From Mesorhizobium sp. (lineage in GTDB: Bacteria > Pseudomonadota > Alphaproteobacteria > Rhizobiales > Rhizobiaceae), in assembly GCF_024710845.1 (NCBI RefSeq), contig NZ_JANJTZ010000068.1, positions 1-64,000 of the forward strand: a stretch of DNA of 64,000 bases, given 5' to 3'. Positions within the stretch are counted from its first letter, which is position 1. Each line of letters opens with the position of its first letter. Both the position numbers and the translations under genes were made by a program. Below the pieces are notes generated by a model that ran no database searches, was not told where the DNA came from, and was given only the letters and a program-made list of their open reading frames with translations. Below are positions 53,388-62,123 of the stretch, piece after piece.

Positions 53388-54833
53388 ATGACACAGCCAA
53401 AACGATATGTACGCGACATGCGCGGCTACGGGGCCACCCCGCCGGACCCGCAATGGCCGGGCAGCGCCCATGTCTGCGTCCAGTTCGTCGTCAACTACGA
53501 GGAGGGTGGCGAGAACTCCATCCTGCACGGCGACGCCGCGTCGGAAGCCTTCCTGTCGGAAATCACCGGCGCGCAGCCCTGGCCCGGCAAGCGCCACTGG
53601 AACATGGAATCGCTCTACGAATACGGCGCCCGCGCCGGCTTCTGGCGCGTTCACCGCATTTTCACCGGGGCACAGGTTCCGGTCACCGTTTATGGTGTCG
53701 CCACCGCGCTCGCCCGTTCGCCCGACCAGGTCGCGGCGATGCAGTCGGCCGGCTGGGAGATTGCCTCCCACGGCCTGAAGTGGATCGACTACCGCGACAC
53801 ACCAGAGGACATCGAGCGCGCCCACATGGCCGAGGCGATCCGCCTCCACGCCGAGGTTACCGGCGAGCGGCCGCGCGGCTGGTATACCGGCCGCACCTCG
53901 GTCAACACGGTGCGACTTGCGGCTGCCGAGGGCGGCTTCGACTACGTGTCGGACACGATGGACGACGACCTGCCCTACTGGCTCGACCATGACGGCCACG
54001 GCAACCCGATCCCGCCGCAGCTGATCCTGCCCTACACGCTCGACGCCAACGACATGCGGTTTGCGATCCAGGCGGGCTTCACCGAGGGCGAGCAGTTCTT
54101 CACCTATCTGCGCGACGCCTTCGACACGCACTACGCCGAGGGCAAGGCCGGCCGGCCGTCGATGATGAACATCGGCCTGCACTGCCGCCTAATCGGCCGA
54201 CCGGGCCGCGCGGCGGCGCTGTGCAAGTTCATCGACTATGCCAAGGGCCACGAGAACGTCTGGTTCGCCCGCCGCATCGACATCGCCCGCCACTGGCGCG
54301 AGCAACATCCCTATCACCTGCCGGCGCTACGCCCCTCGCGCATGGGGCTCGACGATTTCGTCAACCGGTTCGGCTCAATCTTCGAGCATTCGCCCTGGGT
54401 CGCCGAGCGCGCCTTCTACCTCGAACTAGGGCCCGCGCACGATTCTGCCGGCGGGCTGCACAACGCGCTCTGCCGCGCCTTCCGCTCGGCGAGCGCAGAC
54501 GAGCGGTTGGGCGTGCTGAAAGCGCATCCAGACCTCGCCGGCAAGCTTGCCGCCGCCAAACGCCTCACCGCTGAATCGAGCGCGGAACAGGCCTCCGCCG
54601 GTCTCGACGCGCTGACCGATGCCGAGCGCGAGACCTTCACGCAACTGAACGCCGACTATGTCGCGAAGTTCGGCTTCCCCTTCATCATCGCGGTGCGCGA
54701 CAATACCAGGGCCTCGATCCTCGAAGCCTTCACGACACGCATCGCCAACAGTCGCGACGATGAATTCGCGACCGCCTGCCGACAGGTCGAGCGCATCGCC
54801 TGGCACCGCCTGCGCGACATCCTGCCGGCATAG
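53388..54833 (+). CDS. puuE: Fused allantoinase (PuuE type) and OHCU decarboxylase
   Basis: This 481-residue protein joins two consecutive steps. Residues 1-~310 are a polysaccharide-deacetylase-fold allantoinase (cofactor-independent PuuE type) with NYEEGGENSILHGD, ASHGLKWIDY and the MMNIGLHCRLIGRPGR block. Residues ~325-481 are OHCU decarboxylase (UraD), with NRFGSIFEHSPWVAERA, LKAHPDLAGKLA and FGFPFIIAVRDNTR. The UraD part makes (S)-allantoin and the PuuE part opens it to allantoate. The fusion is known in proteobacteria. GGGG precedes the ATG. Confidence 0.93.
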   Translation: MTQPKRYVRDMRGYGATPPDPQWPGSAHVCVQFVVNYEEGGENSILHGDAASEAFLSEITGAQPWPGKRHWNMESLYEYGARAGFWRVHRIFTGAQVPVTVYGVATALARSPDQVAAMQSAGWEIASHGLKWIDYRDTPEDIERAHMAEAIRLHAEVTGERPRGWYTGRTSVNTVRLAAAEGGFDYVSDTMDDDLPYWLDHDGHGNPIPPQLILPYTLDANDMRFAIQAGFTEGEQFFTYLRDAFDTHYAEGKAGRPSMMNIGLHCRLIGRPGRAAALCKFIDYAKGHENVWFARRIDIARHWREQHPYHLPALRPSRMGLDDFVNRFGSIFEHSPWVAERAFYLELGPAHDSAGGLHNALCRAFRSASADERLGVLKAHPDLAGKLAAAKRLTAESSAEQASAGLDALTDAERETFTQLNADYVAKFGFPFIIAVRDNTRASILEAFTTRIANSRDDEFATACRQVERIAWHRLRDILPA

Positions 54834-54843
54834 GAGAGAGATC

Positions 54844-55671
54844 ATGGCCGGACCGCAATATGTCGCCCCCCCGGGCGGGCACCCGCCGCAGACGGACCTG
54901 CTGACCGGACGCGCCGTTTTCACCGAGGCCTATGCGTTCATCCCGCGCGGCGTGATGCGCGACATCGTCACGTCCTACCTGCCGCACTGGTCGCGGACGA
55001 TCGCCTGGATCATCGCCCGCCCTCTGTCCGGCTTTTCGGAAACCTTCACGCAATACGTGATGGACGTCTCGCCCGGCGGCGGTTCGGACCGGCCGGAGCC
55101 GGACGCAGGCGCCGAGGGCGTTCTCTTTCTGATGGACGGCGAGCTGACCGTCACGGTCGACGGCGCCGCGCACCGCATGCTGAAGGGCGGCTGGGCCTTC
55201 CTGCCGCCCGGCAGCGGCTGGACCGTCCGCAACACAGGCACGGTGCCGGCGCGCTTCCACTGGATCCGCAAGCTCTACGAACAGGTCGACGGGATCGACA
55301 TTCCCGGCCCGCTGTTCTTCAACGACCAGGACGTCGTGCCATTGTCCATGCCGGGCACTGCGGGCAAGTGGGCGACGACCCGTTTCGTCGACCCCGAGGA
55401 CCTGCGCTATGACATGCACGTCAACATCGTCACCTTCGAGCCCGGCGCGGTCATTCCCTTCATGGAGACCCACGTCATGGAGCACGGGCTTTACGTGCTG
55501 GAAGGCAAGGCGGTCTACAAGCTCAACCAGGACTGGGTCGAGGTCGAGGCGGGCGACTTCATGTGGCTGCGCGCCTTCTGCCCGCAGGCCTGCTACGCCG
55601 GCGGACCAGGCAAGTTCCGCTATCTGCTCTACAAGGACGTCAACAGGCACCCGAAGCTGTGGCGGCGTTGA
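54844..55671 (+). CDS. (S)-ureidoglycine aminohydrolase (bicupin)
   Basis: This 275-residue bicupin releases ammonia from ureidoglycine to give ureidoglycolate. Family blocks are GRAVFTEAYAFIPRGVMRDIVTSYLPHW at the start, GAEGVLFLMDGELTV in cupin 1, and the metal-binding EPGAVIPFMETHVMEHGLYVLEGKAVYKL in cupin 2. ATG 54844 follows AGGAGAG, ten bases after the fused-enzyme stop. Its substrate would need an allantoate amidohydrolase, which is not in the window. Confidence 0.93.
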   Translation: MAGPQYVAPPGGHPPQTDLLTGRAVFTEAYAFIPRGVMRDIVTSYLPHWSRTIAWIIARPLSGFSETFTQYVMDVSPGGGSDRPEPDAGAEGVLFLMDGELTVTVDGAAHRMLKGGWAFLPPGSGWTVRNTGTVPARFHWIRKLYEQVDGIDIPGPLFFNDQDVVPLSMPGTAGKWATTRFVDPEDLRYDMHVNIVTFEPGAVIPFMETHVMEHGLYVLEGKAVYKLNQDWVEVEAGDFMWLRAFCPQACYAGGPGKFRYLLYKDVNRHPKLWRR

Positions 55672-55697
55672 TGATGGACGGTTTGGACGCAGTTTGC

Positions 55698-55829
55698 GCC
55701 CCCTCCACCATGCTTCGCATGGTCCCCCTCCCCCGTGAACGGGGGAGGATCTACGTCGAGGCCGGCCGCAGCCTTGGATCCTCCCCTGCGAAGCGAGGGA
55801 GGGGGACCGCCGGAGGCGGTGGAGCGGGC
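55698..55829. repeat. Long palindromic intergenic repeat before allA
   Basis: A 132-base nested palindrome: outer arms 55698-55709 and 55818-55829 pair at 11 of 12 positions, and inner arms 55721-55732 and 55797-55808 (GGTCCCCCTCCC) pair perfectly. A further CTCCCCCGT-GA-ACGGGGGAG hairpin lies inside. It has the character of rhizobial intergenic repeats, shares the CCCCGTGAACGGGG hairpin with the repeat at 32166-32291, and ends eight bases before the allA ATG. Confidence 0.75.
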
Positions 55830-55837
55830 ACTTGCTC

Positions 55838-56344
55838 ATGACCCGCACCCTCACCGCCCGCCCCCTCACCCGCGAAGCCTTCGCTCCCTTCGGCGACGTG
55901 CTCGATACCAACTGGCCGAACCACTACCCGATCAATGCCGGCAGGTGCGAGCGCTACCACGACCTTGCGACCGCCGAGGCGACCGGCACGGATGCCCGCG
56001 TCATCCTGTCGATCTTCCGCGGCACGCCCTATTCGTTTCCGCTCGAACTCAAGATGCTGGAGCGCCACCCGTTCGGCAGCCAGGCCTTCATGCCACTGTC
56101 GCCGCACCCGTTCCTCGTCTTGGTCGCGCATGACGCGGCCGGCAAGCCGGGCGAGCCACAGGCCTTCGTCACCGCGCCCGGCCAAGGCGTGAACTATCCG
56201 CGCAACTTGTGGCATGCCGTCCTGACCCCGATCGGCGAACCGCAGGATTTTCTCGTCGTCGACCGTGCGGGCGTCGAGAAGAACCTCGAAGAGCACCATT
56301 TCGACGAACCCTGGACGATCCACCTCCCGAAGGATTTCGCATGA
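55838..56344 (+). CDS. allA: Ureidoglycolate lyase
   Basis: This 168-residue cupin-fold enzyme splits ureidoglycolate to glyoxylate and urea. Signatures include LTREAFAPFGDVLD near the start, HPFGSQAFMPLSPHPFLVLVA, and the YPRNLWHAVLTPIGEPQDFLVVDR block with the catalytic His. ATG 55838 is chosen over a TTG six bases earlier. The only upstream purine-rich stretch (GGTGGAGCGGG) belongs to the palindromic repeat, so the repeat may control translation. Confidence 0.94.
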   Translation: MTRTLTARPLTREAFAPFGDVLDTNWPNHYPINAGRCERYHDLATAEATGTDARVILSIFRGTPYSFPLELKMLERHPFGSQAFMPLSPHPFLVLVAHDAAGKPGEPQAFVTAPGQGVNYPRNLWHAVLTPIGEPQDFLVVDRAGVEKNLEEHHFDEPWTIHLPKDFA

Positions 56345-56934
56345 GCAACGCAGCCCTGATCGAGCGGCTGCTCGATGTGATGGAGCACGACATCGTGCCG
56401 AAGACGGCGGCCGGCGTCGCCGCCGGCAACAAGCTGTTCGGCGCGGCGATCCTGCGCAAGGACGACCTCTCGGTGGTGATTGCCGAAACCAACAACGAGA
56501 TGGAGAACCCGCTCTGGCACGGCGAGGTCCACGCCCTGAAGCGCTTCTACGAACTGCCGAAGGAGGACCGGCCGCCGACCAAGGACTGCGTCTTCCTCGC
56601 CACCCACGAGCCCTGCTCGCTCTGCCTTTCGGCCATCACCTGGACCGGATTCGACAATTTCTACTACTTCTTCAGCCACGAGGATTCGCGCGACGCCTTC
56701 GCCATTCCGCACGACCTGAGGATCCTGAAGGAGGTCTTCACCCTCGACCCGGGCGGCTACAACAAGGAGAACGCCTTCTGGACCGGCCGCTCGCTGCGCC
56801 GGATGATCGCGGCGTTGCCCGAGCCCGACCGCACCCGCCTCTCCGCCCGCGCCGACGCGCTGGCGGCGACTTACGATCGGCTCTCGGCAACCTACCAGGC
56901 GCAGAAGCAGGACAACGACATTCCGCTGAACTAG
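56341..56934 (+). CDS. Cytidine-deaminase-fold protein (purine-cluster deaminase)
   Basis: This 197-residue protein has the zinc deaminase fold with PCSLC (HEPCSLCLSAITWTG) and, at the proton-shuttle position, LWHGEVHAL, that is HGE instead of the usual H[AC]E. It extends beyond a typical ~155-residue deaminase with a C-terminal tail. It is coupled to allA by ATGA. A guanine- or pterin-type substrate would fit the cluster, but a true guanine deaminase is also present, so its role is open. Confidence 0.82.
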   Translation: MSNAALIERLLDVMEHDIVPKTAAGVAAGNKLFGAAILRKDDLSVVIAETNNEMENPLWHGEVHALKRFYELPKEDRPPTKDCVFLATHEPCSLCLSAITWTGFDNFYYFFSHEDSRDAFAIPHDLRILKEVFTLDPGGYNKENAFWTGRSLRRMIAALPEPDRTRLSARADALAATYDRLSATYQAQKQDNDIPLN

Positions 56935-57006
56935 GCGCCGTCGGCAACGGCGACTGCGCCCGCCCCGCTCCTCTGCCTGAAACGGCCCAGGCAGCAGGCG
57001 CCGCTC

Positions 57007-58164
57007 CTAGCGCATCAGTCCGGCAGCTCTCAGCGCATCCTCAATGATCTTCTTCACACCCGGCGAGTTGGCGGCCGAATCCGGGAAGAGAGGAGGCCGC
57101 TGGGTCGTGGCATCGGCCTTCGCCCTTTCGGCCGCGGGCGTGCGTAGTGACGGTCGCTCTCCTTTGGCCGCTGCGTCAGGCCTCAAGGGCGCGGGTTCGA
57201 GCTCGCTGACATCCGCGATGCCCCAGATGCGGGCGGTCTCCCGCGTCGAGGAGATGCCGACATCGAGCATGAACGGTCCTGGATTGCCGAGACCGTCACC
57301 TCCGAGCGGCGTGCCGTGGGCCATGCCCGCGATGATGTTCACCTCGATGGCCGCCAGTCCCTCGGCGTCGTGCCAGACATGTCGGGTATGGCGCCCCGAT
57401 GCTTCGGAGCGCGTCGGGTGCTTTTCAAGCTGATGCACGCCTCGCCATTGGGCCGCCAAGGCCTCCGCATTGGCAAGAGCCACTGTCTGGTCGGCCGAAC
57501 CGTGCCAGATAGATATCCTCGGCCACGGGCCTTCGTGCGTCGAAGCATCCTGGAGAAGCCGTTGCAGGTCTCCTTCCGAGGGGCCACCGTGACCACGCAT
57601 GCGGTCGAACGCCTCAGGTATCGTAGACGCGCTGCCGTAAGGTAGCCCGGCGATGATCGCACCGCCTGCGAACACTTCCGGGTAGCTGGCGAGCATCGCC
57701 GAAGCCATCGCGCCGCCCGCAGAGAGCCCGGTTATGAAGATACGGTTCCGATCGAGGCCGTGTGTGGCGACCATCGTCTCGATCATCTCCCGGATCGAGA
57801 GGGCCTCGCCCGAGCCGCGCCTGGTATCGCCAGCAAGGAACCAGTTGAAGCAGAGATTCGGATTGTTGGCCCTTTGCTGCTCGGGAAACAGGAGCGCGAA
57901 GCCGGCTTCGTCCGCGAGTTGCGACCAGCCGGAATGATGGTCGTAGCCGACCGCGGTCTGTGTGCAGCCGTGCAGCACGACGACGAGCGGAGCACCTTTT
58001 TCTACACCGTCGGGGACGTGGAATCTGGCTGCCAGCGCGCCCGGATTGGTGCCGAAGCGGGCAAGGGTATGGAGACGGTCTGAGACGCCCGGGGTGGCGG
58101 CGTGAGGCGCAAGCCGCGCCTGCAGCGCGGCGAGCCGCGCGATCGTATCGGAAATTTTTCGCAA
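57007..58164 (-). CDS. PHB depolymerase family esterase
   Basis: This 385-residue alpha/beta hydrolase has VVLHGCTQTAVGYDHHSGWSQLAD (oxyanion region) and the nucleophile in ITGLSAGGAMAS, with C-terminal His in IIAGMAHGTPL. The family includes intracellular PHB-depolymerase and acetylxylan-type esterases; no signal peptide is seen. The preferred start is TTG 58164 (reads MRKISDTIARL), where relatives begin, with AAGGGA upstream. The C-terminal ~90 residues are a Pro/Ala-rich extension. Confidence 0.85.
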   Translation of the reverse strand: MRKISDTIARLAALQARLAPHAATPGVSDRLHTLARFGTNPGALAARFHVPDGVEKGAPLVVVLHGCTQTAVGYDHHSGWSQLADEAGFALLFPEQQRANNPNLCFNWFLAGDTRRGSGEALSIREMIETMVATHGLDRNRIFITGLSAGGAMASAMLASYPEVFAGGAIIAGLPYGSASTIPEAFDRMRGHGGPSEGDLQRLLQDASTHEGPWPRISIWHGSADQTVALANAEALAAQWRGVHQLEKHPTRSEASGRHTRHVWHDAEGLAAIEVNIIAGMAHGTPLGGDGLGNPGPFMLDVGISSTRETARIWGIADVSELEPAPLRPDAAAKGERPSLRTPAAERAKADATTQRPPLFPDSAANSPGVKKIIEDALRAAGLMR

Positions 58165-58218
58165 TGGAGACGTCCCTTCTGTGACATCCGGGATGGACGC
58201 AATCTCTGCAACGCAGCC

Positions 58219-58246
58219 GCAGCAATATCGTTGCTGCATTGCACAA
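58219..58246. promoter_or_regulatory. TGC-rich dyad upstream of the PHB-depolymerase gene
   Basis: GCAGCAA-TATCG-TTGCTGC is a perfect 7-bp inverted repeat, continuing as TTGCTGCATTGCACAA. It resembles the TGC-rich sites bound by the PHB regulator PhaR upstream of phasin genes. It is 55 bases upstream of the esterase TTG start in the divergent 198-base region. Confidence 0.4.
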
Positions 58247-58362
58247 TAACAATGGAAGCGGACGGCCACACCTTTCGACGCCCCCTCATGCCGCGCGGGG
58301 AGCACCACCACATGTCGCATTCAGCCCTTGCCTCGCCGCGCGCCGCATAGTCGGATGCTGGC

Positions 58363-60363
58363 ATGAAGACCGTTACCTCCTTCCCCCGCGCGATCGTCGA
58401 GCATTCAGACATGGCTATCGTCATGCCGGACGGCTGCCGGCTATCGGCGCGGGTGTGGATGCCGGCGGATGCGGCGGACGATCCCGTTCCCGCGATCCTC
58501 GAGCACCTGCCCTATCGCAAGCGCGACGGCACCACCGCGCGCGACGAACTCACCCACCCCTACTTTGCTGGCCACGGCTACGCCTCGATTCGTGTCGACA
58601 TGCGCGGCAACGGCGATTCCGACGGGCTGATGGAGGACGAATACACCGCGCAGGAGCTGCAGGACGCCTGCCACGTCATCGCCTGGGCCGCCGCCCAGCC
58701 GTGGTGCAATGGCAGGGTCGGCATGATGGGCATCTCCTGGGGCGGCTTCAATTCGCTCCAAGTCGCGGCTCTGCGCCCGCCCGCGCTCAAGGCCATCATC
58801 ACGCTCTGCTCGACCGTCGACCGCTATGCAGACGACATCCACTACAAGGGTGGCTGCCTGCTGAACGAAAACCTCGGCTGGGCGGCGAACATGCTGTCCT
58901 ATTCGTCGCGACCACCGGATCCGGCGATTGTCGGAGAACGCTGGCGCGAGATGTGGCTGCAGCGGCTGGAGAACATGCCCTTCCTCGCCGAGACCTGGTT
59001 CGCGCACCAGACCCGCGACGCCTACTGGAAGCACGGCTCGGTCTGCGAGGACTATTCCGCCATTGAGGCGGCGGTCCTTTCCATCGGCGGCTGGCACGAC
59101 GGCTATCGCAACACGATCTCGCACCTGGTCGAGAACGTCTCCGCGCCGGTGAAGGGCATCGTCGGCCCCTGGATCCACAAATATCCGCACTTCGCCGCAC
59201 CCAAGCCGGCAATCGGCTTCCTGCAGGAGGCCCTGCGCTGGTGGGACCACTGGCTAAAGCATATCGATACCGGCGTCGAGAACGATCCCGCGATGCGGCT
59301 CTGGCTGATGGACAGCGTACGTCCCGCCTTCTGGCATCCGCAGCGCCCCGGCCGTTGGATCGCGGAGGCCGAATGGCCCTCAACCAAGATCGAGACGCGG
59401 ACGCTGCATCTCGCCGCGTTCGGCCTCGTCGCCGCTCCAACCGCCTTCGCACGCCTGATTGCCTCGCCGCAGGATTGCGGGCTCGCCACGGGCGAATACT
59501 TCCCGTTCAATTTCGGTCCCGAACTTCCCGGCGACCAGCGGCCCGACGACGCGCTGTCGGCCTGTTTCGACGGCGACGTCCTGACCGAGCCGCTGAATAT
59601 CGTCGGCGCGCCAAGCATCGACCTGACATTCGCCTCCGATCGCAAACAGGCCAATCTCTGCGTGCGCCTGTGCGACGTCCATCCGGACGGAGCCTCGGAA
59701 CTGATCTCCTACGGCGTCCTCAACCTGACTCACCGGCATTCGCACGAGTTCCCCGAACCGCTCGTCCCCGGCGAAGTGGCCACCACGACAGTCGTGCTCG
59801 ATCAGTGCGCCTATCGCGTTCCTCCCGGCCATCGCCTGCGTGTGGCTGTCTCGACGGCCTACTGGCCTTCTATCTGGCCCTCGCCCGAGCCGGTCGAATT
59901 GACCCTCCTGGGGGGGAAGCTGTCCCTTCCGGTGCGCCCGTCGGCCGACAGCGATGAATGGAGCTTTCCCGAACCGGAAGCTGCGCCTCCTTGGAAGACC
60001 GAGGAACTGCGGCCCGCGTCTTCCGAGCGCCGGATCGAACGCGACCTCGAGTCAGGTCTCGTGACGGTGATCGTCGCCAACGATTTCGGCCAGGTGCGCG
60101 ACCTCGGTCACGGCCTCGTCACCGGTTCGCGCATGTCGGAGCGCTGGACCATCCGGCCGGACGACCCGCTATCGGCGCGCGGGGAGATATGGTGGGAACA
60201 GACATTGAGCCGCGGCGACTGGTCGGTCCGCACCGAAGCCCGGTCGTCGATGCGGTCGGATGCGGGCAGCTTTCACCTGGCAGCCCGGCTGGAGGCATGG
60301 GAAGGCTCGGGCCGCGTATTCGAGCGGGATTTCGCGAACACGGTCGCACGCCAGCACCTGTAG
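58363..60363 (+). CDS. CocE/NonD family hydrolase
   Basis: This 666-residue serine hydrolase has an N-terminal alpha/beta-hydrolase part with the nucleophile in GMMGISWGGFNS near residue 130, the acid/His region later (SIGGWHDGYRNT, VGPWIHKYPHF), and a C-terminal jelly-roll X-Pro dipeptidyl-peptidase-like domain. Relatives hydrolyse esters or peptides such as cocaine or X-Pro peptides; the natural substrate is not known. ATG 58363 has only a weak ribosome site. The peptide importer downstream makes a peptide-related role plausible. Confidence 0.88.
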   Translation: MKTVTSFPRAIVEHSDMAIVMPDGCRLSARVWMPADAADDPVPAILEHLPYRKRDGTTARDELTHPYFAGHGYASIRVDMRGNGDSDGLMEDEYTAQELQDACHVIAWAAAQPWCNGRVGMMGISWGGFNSLQVAALRPPALKAIITLCSTVDRYADDIHYKGGCLLNENLGWAANMLSYSSRPPDPAIVGERWREMWLQRLENMPFLAETWFAHQTRDAYWKHGSVCEDYSAIEAAVLSIGGWHDGYRNTISHLVENVSAPVKGIVGPWIHKYPHFAAPKPAIGFLQEALRWWDHWLKHIDTGVENDPAMRLWLMDSVRPAFWHPQRPGRWIAEAEWPSTKIETRTLHLAAFGLVAAPTAFARLIASPQDCGLATGEYFPFNFGPELPGDQRPDDALSACFDGDVLTEPLNIVGAPSIDLTFASDRKQANLCVRLCDVHPDGASELISYGVLNLTHRHSHEFPEPLVPGEVATTTVVLDQCAYRVPPGHRLRVAVSTAYWPSIWPSPEPVELTLLGGKLSLPVRPSADSDEWSFPEPEAAPPWKTEELRPASSERRIERDLESGLVTVIVANDFGQVRDLGHGLVTGSRMSERWTIRPDDPLSARGEIWWEQTLSRGDWSVRTEARSSMRSDAGSFHLAARLEAWEGSGRVFERDFANTVARQHL

Positions 60364-60523
60364 CAATTGTTCCCGGGCGGAGCGTTTGTTTGCCTGCATT
60401 TATTTACGCCACGGAATGTCGCTTTCGGCCTTGCGATGGAAAACTATTCAGTCCCAATATCCCTGTCACAAAGAGGCCTTCTAAGTGGCCCTGGGGCAAC
60501 ACAATCCGAGTGAGGAGCTTACC

Positions 60524-62110
60524 ATGTCCAATGAATTGGAATTCCTGAGCCGCTATGTCGTCGCAGGCCGCCTGAGCCGCCGCGACTTTCTCGGCCGGGC
60601 GGCTGCGCTCGGTGCATCCGCCGCATTCGCCAACTCCCTCCTCGGCAGCGCCGCGCGCGCTCAGGGCGCGGTCAAGGGCGGCATCCTGAAGGCAGGCCTG
60701 CAGGGCGGCGAGGCGACCAACAGCCTCGACCCGGCGTCCTTCCTCAGCCAGGTTCCCTTCTCCTTCGGCAAGTGCTGGGGTGAATATCTTGTGCGTCTGA
60801 AGCGTGACGGCTCGCTGGAAAACAAGCTGGCAGAAGAGATCGGCGCGTCCGACGACGCCAAGACCTGGACGATGAAGATCAAGCAGGGCGTCGAGTTCCA
60901 CAACGGCAAGACTGTCACCGCCGAAGACGTCGCCGCCACCATCACCCGCCACGCCGACGCCAACTCCAAGTCGGGCGCGCTCGGCATCCTGACCAACATC
61001 ACCGGCGTCAAGGCAAGCGGCAATGATGTGATCGTCGAGCTGGCCAATGCCGACGCCGACTTCCCCTACCTGATGGCCGACTACCACCTGATCATCCAGC
61101 CGAACGGCGGCAAGGACAATCCGACCGAAGGCATCTCGGCCGGCCCGTACAAGGTCACGGTCAACGAGCCTGGCGTGCGCCAGGGCGGCGAGAAGTTTGC
61201 CAACTATCATGGCGGCGACGCGATGGGCCATGCCGACCAGATCGAGATCATCGTCATCAACGACGCCACGGCGCGCACGTCGGCGCTTCAGGGCGGTCAG
61301 GTGCAGATGATCAACCGCGTCGAGCCGAAGATCGTCGAACTGATCAAGCGGGTGCCCGGCGTGACGATCCAGAACGTCTCCGGCCGCGGTCACTACGTCT
61401 TCATCATGCACTGCAACACGGCGCCGTTCGACAACAACGACCTGCGCCTGGCGCTGAAATACGCGATGAACCGCGAGGAGATGCTGGAGAAGATCCTGTT
61501 CGGCTACGGCACCGTCGGCAACGACTTCCCGATCAACGCCGCCTATCCGCTCTTCACTGAACTTGAGCAGCGCACCTTCGATCCGGACAAGGCCAAGTTC
61601 CACTACCAGAAGTCGGGCCATTCCGGCCCCGTCCTCCTGCGCACGTCGGACGTGGCGTTCACCGGCGCGGTCGATGCCGCCCAGCTCTACCAGCAGTCCT
61701 GCGCCGCGGCCGGCATCACCATCGAGGTCAAGCGCGAGCCCGGCGACGGCTACTGGTCGGAAGTGTGGAACAAGCAGCCCTTCTCCACCTCCTACTGGGG
61801 CGGGCGTTCCACCCAGGACCAGATGTATACGACCGCCTACTACTCGAAGGCCGACTGGAACGACACGCGCTTCTTCAACGAGAAGTTCGACCAGATGCTT
61901 CTGGCGGCGCGCAGCGAGCTCGACGAAGCCAAGCGCAAGCAGATGTATGCCGACATGGGCACGATCGTCCGCGACGAAGGCGGCCTGATCCTGCCGATGT
62001 TCAACGACTTCATCGACGCGTCCGGCGCCAAGGCGGGCGGCTTCACCGTTCACCCGGCCGGCGAGATGATGGACGGCTACGCACTGGCCGAATGCTGGGT
62101 CGCGGCGTAA
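60524..62110 (+). CDS. Peptide/nickel-type ABC importer substrate-binding protein
   Basis: This 528-residue SBP family 5 protein has a Tat signal (SRRDFLGRAAALGASAAFA, twin arginine at about residue 19) rather than a Sec one. The mature part has TWTMKIKQGVEFHNGKTVTAEDV, the family 5 hallmark, and the ISAGPYKV segment. ATG 60524 follows GAGGAGC. The ligand is probably an oligopeptide or similar compound. It heads an operon with two permeases and at least one ATPase. Confidence 0.93.
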   Translation: MSNELEFLSRYVVAGRLSRRDFLGRAAALGASAAFANSLLGSAARAQGAVKGGILKAGLQGGEATNSLDPASFLSQVPFSFGKCWGEYLVRLKRDGSLENKLAEEIGASDDAKTWTMKIKQGVEFHNGKTVTAEDVAATITRHADANSKSGALGILTNITGVKASGNDVIVELANADADFPYLMADYHLIIQPNGGKDNPTEGISAGPYKVTVNEPGVRQGGEKFANYHGGDAMGHADQIEIIVINDATARTSALQGGQVQMINRVEPKIVELIKRVPGVTIQNVSGRGHYVFIMHCNTAPFDNNDLRLALKYAMNREEMLEKILFGYGTVGNDFPINAAYPLFTELEQRTFDPDKAKFHYQKSGHSGPVLLRTSDVAFTGAVDAAQLYQQSCAAAGITIEVKREPGDGYWSEVWNKQPFSTSYWGGRSTQDQMYTTAYYSKADWNDTRFFNEKFDQMLLAARSELDEAKRKQMYADMGTIVRDEGGLILPMFNDFIDASGAKAGGFTVHPAGEMMDGYALAECWVAA

Positions 62111-62123
62111 GCGGATCAGGGCC

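Noticed and set aside
56938-56970. Possible hairpin CGCCGT-CGGCA-ACGGCG as a terminator after the deaminase gene
   Set aside because: The six-base stem is short and no T run follows on either strand, so it is not supported as an intrinsic terminator.
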